From Corticium candelabrum (taxonomy: Eukaryota; Porifera; Homoscleromorpha; Homosclerophorida; Plakinidae), in assembly GCF_963422355.1 (NCBI RefSeq), contig NC_085099.1, forward strand, positions 5,925,625 through 5,989,624: 64,000 nucleotides of DNA, read 5' to 3'. Position numbers and translations under genes: made by a program. Position 1 is the first letter of the stretch. The number at the start of each line of letters is the position of its first letter. Positions 61,480-64,000 of the stretch are shown in pieces. Below the pieces are notes generated by a model. It made no database searches. It had not been told where the DNA came from and saw only the letters and a program-made list of their open reading frames with translations.

Positions 61480-61618
61480 GCGTCCGTTCTGCTGGTTGAA
61501 ACTGCGTAAATCTACTTCCACTTCACAATTTCGTCATTGTATCCGCGGGACTCACACTCGTATCGTAGAAGTCAGAGAGCTACAGTAGACCGTACAACCA
61601 GGCCTGGTACGTACAACT
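61480..61618 (+). promoter_or_regulatory. Promoter region of dispanin gene 2
   Basis: Similar in order to 55866-56022 (GGTTGAA, TCTACTTCC, CACAATTTCGTCAT, GGGACTCACAC). Its conservation beyond the coding region shows the promoter was duplicated with the gene. Confidence 0.55.
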
Positions 61619-62491
61619 ATGGCAGCTGTTGAGATGGAGCCTGTGCAAGAATCACCGGTAGCAATTTCTCAGCCAACAACAAGTTTTCAACCAACAACGG
61701 TTGTCCACGTTAGTCTAGTTTGCAATAATTCACATTGCTCTTGTCTTTGTAGTTATTTGTTGTGTGGCAGGTCGTCGTGGAGCCTCCTCGTGACTTCTTG
61801 GTGCTGTCCATTTTCATGCTTGTTTGCTGCTTTTTCCCGTTAGGAATATTTGCTATCTACATGTCTTTACAGGTCAGCTACTGCTACTAGTAGGTCTGCA
61901 GGCTACCGCAATGACGTCATTGTGCACTTTGTGTGGGAGGGGTGAATGATGAGGCTAGCAGTGTTGGGTCCCGTATATGTAATTCAAATGGTTTCAAATT
62001 TGTAATATTTCTTGTTGTTAAATTTAGAAATGTATAAATTTAATATTTTGTGGTTGCTTATTAGTCATCACGTTTTAGAACCGGTCATCTTGACTTTGTA
62101 GCTCTTGTCTGAAATGTTTATCATCATGCTTTTGATCACCTACGTCTTGCTCATTACTTTTATGTACCAATTTAATAAATTGAAATTATGTCTGCAATTC
62201 CAAAGGTTAATATGACAGACATAGTTTAGTGTTTTTATAAAGACATGTAGGTAGAAAATTATACAAGTTGTTTTAATTAATTATTTATGTTTGAACATAT
62301 CTTTTTTGTTGCAGGTTCAAAAGAGGGTGTCACAAGGTGACATTGCTTCAGCCAGGAAAGCGTCTGTGTATGCTCTGGTTATTAGCATTGTTGGAATTAC
62401 TATTGGAGTGCTCATCTACATTGGAGTTATTATTTTCATTGTCATTGTATTCTTGTATGCTAAATCGTTGGGGGAGCTTCTCAGAGATTAA
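61619..62491 (+). CDS. CD225/dispanin (IFITM-like) membrane protein 2 (3 exons, 122 aa)
   Basis: Exons 61619-61708, 61771-61872 and 62315-62491, with the same layout as gene 1 (30 + 34 + 58 residues). The N-terminus MAAVEMEPVQESPVAISQPT parallels gene 1. The CD225 core reads EPPRDFLVLSIFMLVCCFFP, then LGIFAIYMSLQVQKRVSQGD, then IASARKASVYALVISIVGIT and IGVLIYIGVIIFIVIVF. The double Cys (VCCFF) in the intramembrane helix corresponds to palmitoylated cysteines in vertebrate IFITM proteins; gene 1 has only one Cys there (IFCFF). Intron 1 (62 bp) contains a stop and is not a multiple of three, unlike gene 1. Confidence 0.9.
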
Positions 62492-63791
<1,300 letters not shown>

Positions 63792-64000
63792 CTATCATCA
63801 TGCAAGTTGGAGCAGCACGTGATCGCGTCGGCGTAGCAAGTGTGATGTAAGAGATGGTGTCAGAAGATCTCTAGGCTCTTGCAAAGACAGAAATGCTACC
63901 TGCGACCATTTTGCTGTTTTCAGGTATATACGAAGCATCGCGCTACCTCACTAGCTAATTGATTGATTATATCGGGTTCCCTTTTACGTCCTGCATGTGT

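Overview
This is eukaryotic, almost certainly metazoan, DNA. Genes are split by many short GT-AG introns (about 55-120 bp), there are long CA/TG and TA microsatellites, and there are mobile elements of at least seven kinds. Compact multi-exon genes, an IFITM-like (CD225/dispanin) pair, Rel-homology transcription factors and a THAP-DDE transposon suggest an early-branching animal such as a sponge. The species is an inference; no rRNA or tRNA was found to test it.

Region 1 (about 2-38 kb) is a same-strand (minus) tandem array of Rel-homology-domain (NF-kB/NFAT superfamily) genes. Four copies have open, spliceable models with the same 4-exon layout: A 1985-3776, C 8443-9867, D 14133-15558 and F 35483-36930. 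Two are pseudogenes: B 5170-7016, interrupted by a hAT-like insertion, and E 19225-20351. Three smaller remnants were also found. Each predicted protein has a long, acidic, Ser/Gln-rich N-terminal exon followed by one RHD-N-like DNA-binding domain with a basic tail. No IPT/RHD-C dimerisation domain is visible. Copies E and F carry a perfect 12-bp kB palindrome about 140-150 bp upstream of the ATG; copies A-D share a different dyad about 155-180 bp upstream.

The array is interleaved with transposon debris: a CACTA/Tnp2-like transposase remnant (11.9-12.9 kb), two C-terminal pieces of one non-LTR retrotransposon family (13.0-13.6 kb minus, 21.6-22.8 kb plus), and a decayed Ty3/Gypsy element with both LTRs (23.8-28.2 kb). 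From 28.2 to 35.5 kb little is recognisable apart from a possible unidentified minus-strand gene at 29.2-31.0 kb and small foldback elements.

Region 2 (40.2-47.7 kb) is one large minus-strand gene that I could splice through about 23 exons. It encodes a secreted sulfatase fused to a C-terminal domain of a poorly described family. It contains an 8-nt micro-exon, a probable GC-AG intron and a 2.9-kb second intron.

Region 3 (47.8-62.6 kb) holds two intact plus-strand CD225/dispanin genes (56023-56928 and 61619-62491) and an intron remnant of a third at about 47.85 kb. Between and beside them are three long-inverted-repeat elements: a 5.5-kb pogo-like element with periodic subterminal repeats (48239-53772), a THAP-DDE (ISL2EU/Harbinger-like) element (about 53850-55850) and a non-autonomous foldback element (59978-61288). 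The window ends in AT-rich DNA and a 190-bp CA repeat.

Taken together, the window pairs an expanding family of Rel/NFAT-type regulators with a small family of IFITM-like membrane proteins. Both are types used in innate defence elsewhere, but a functional link between them here is only a hypothesis.
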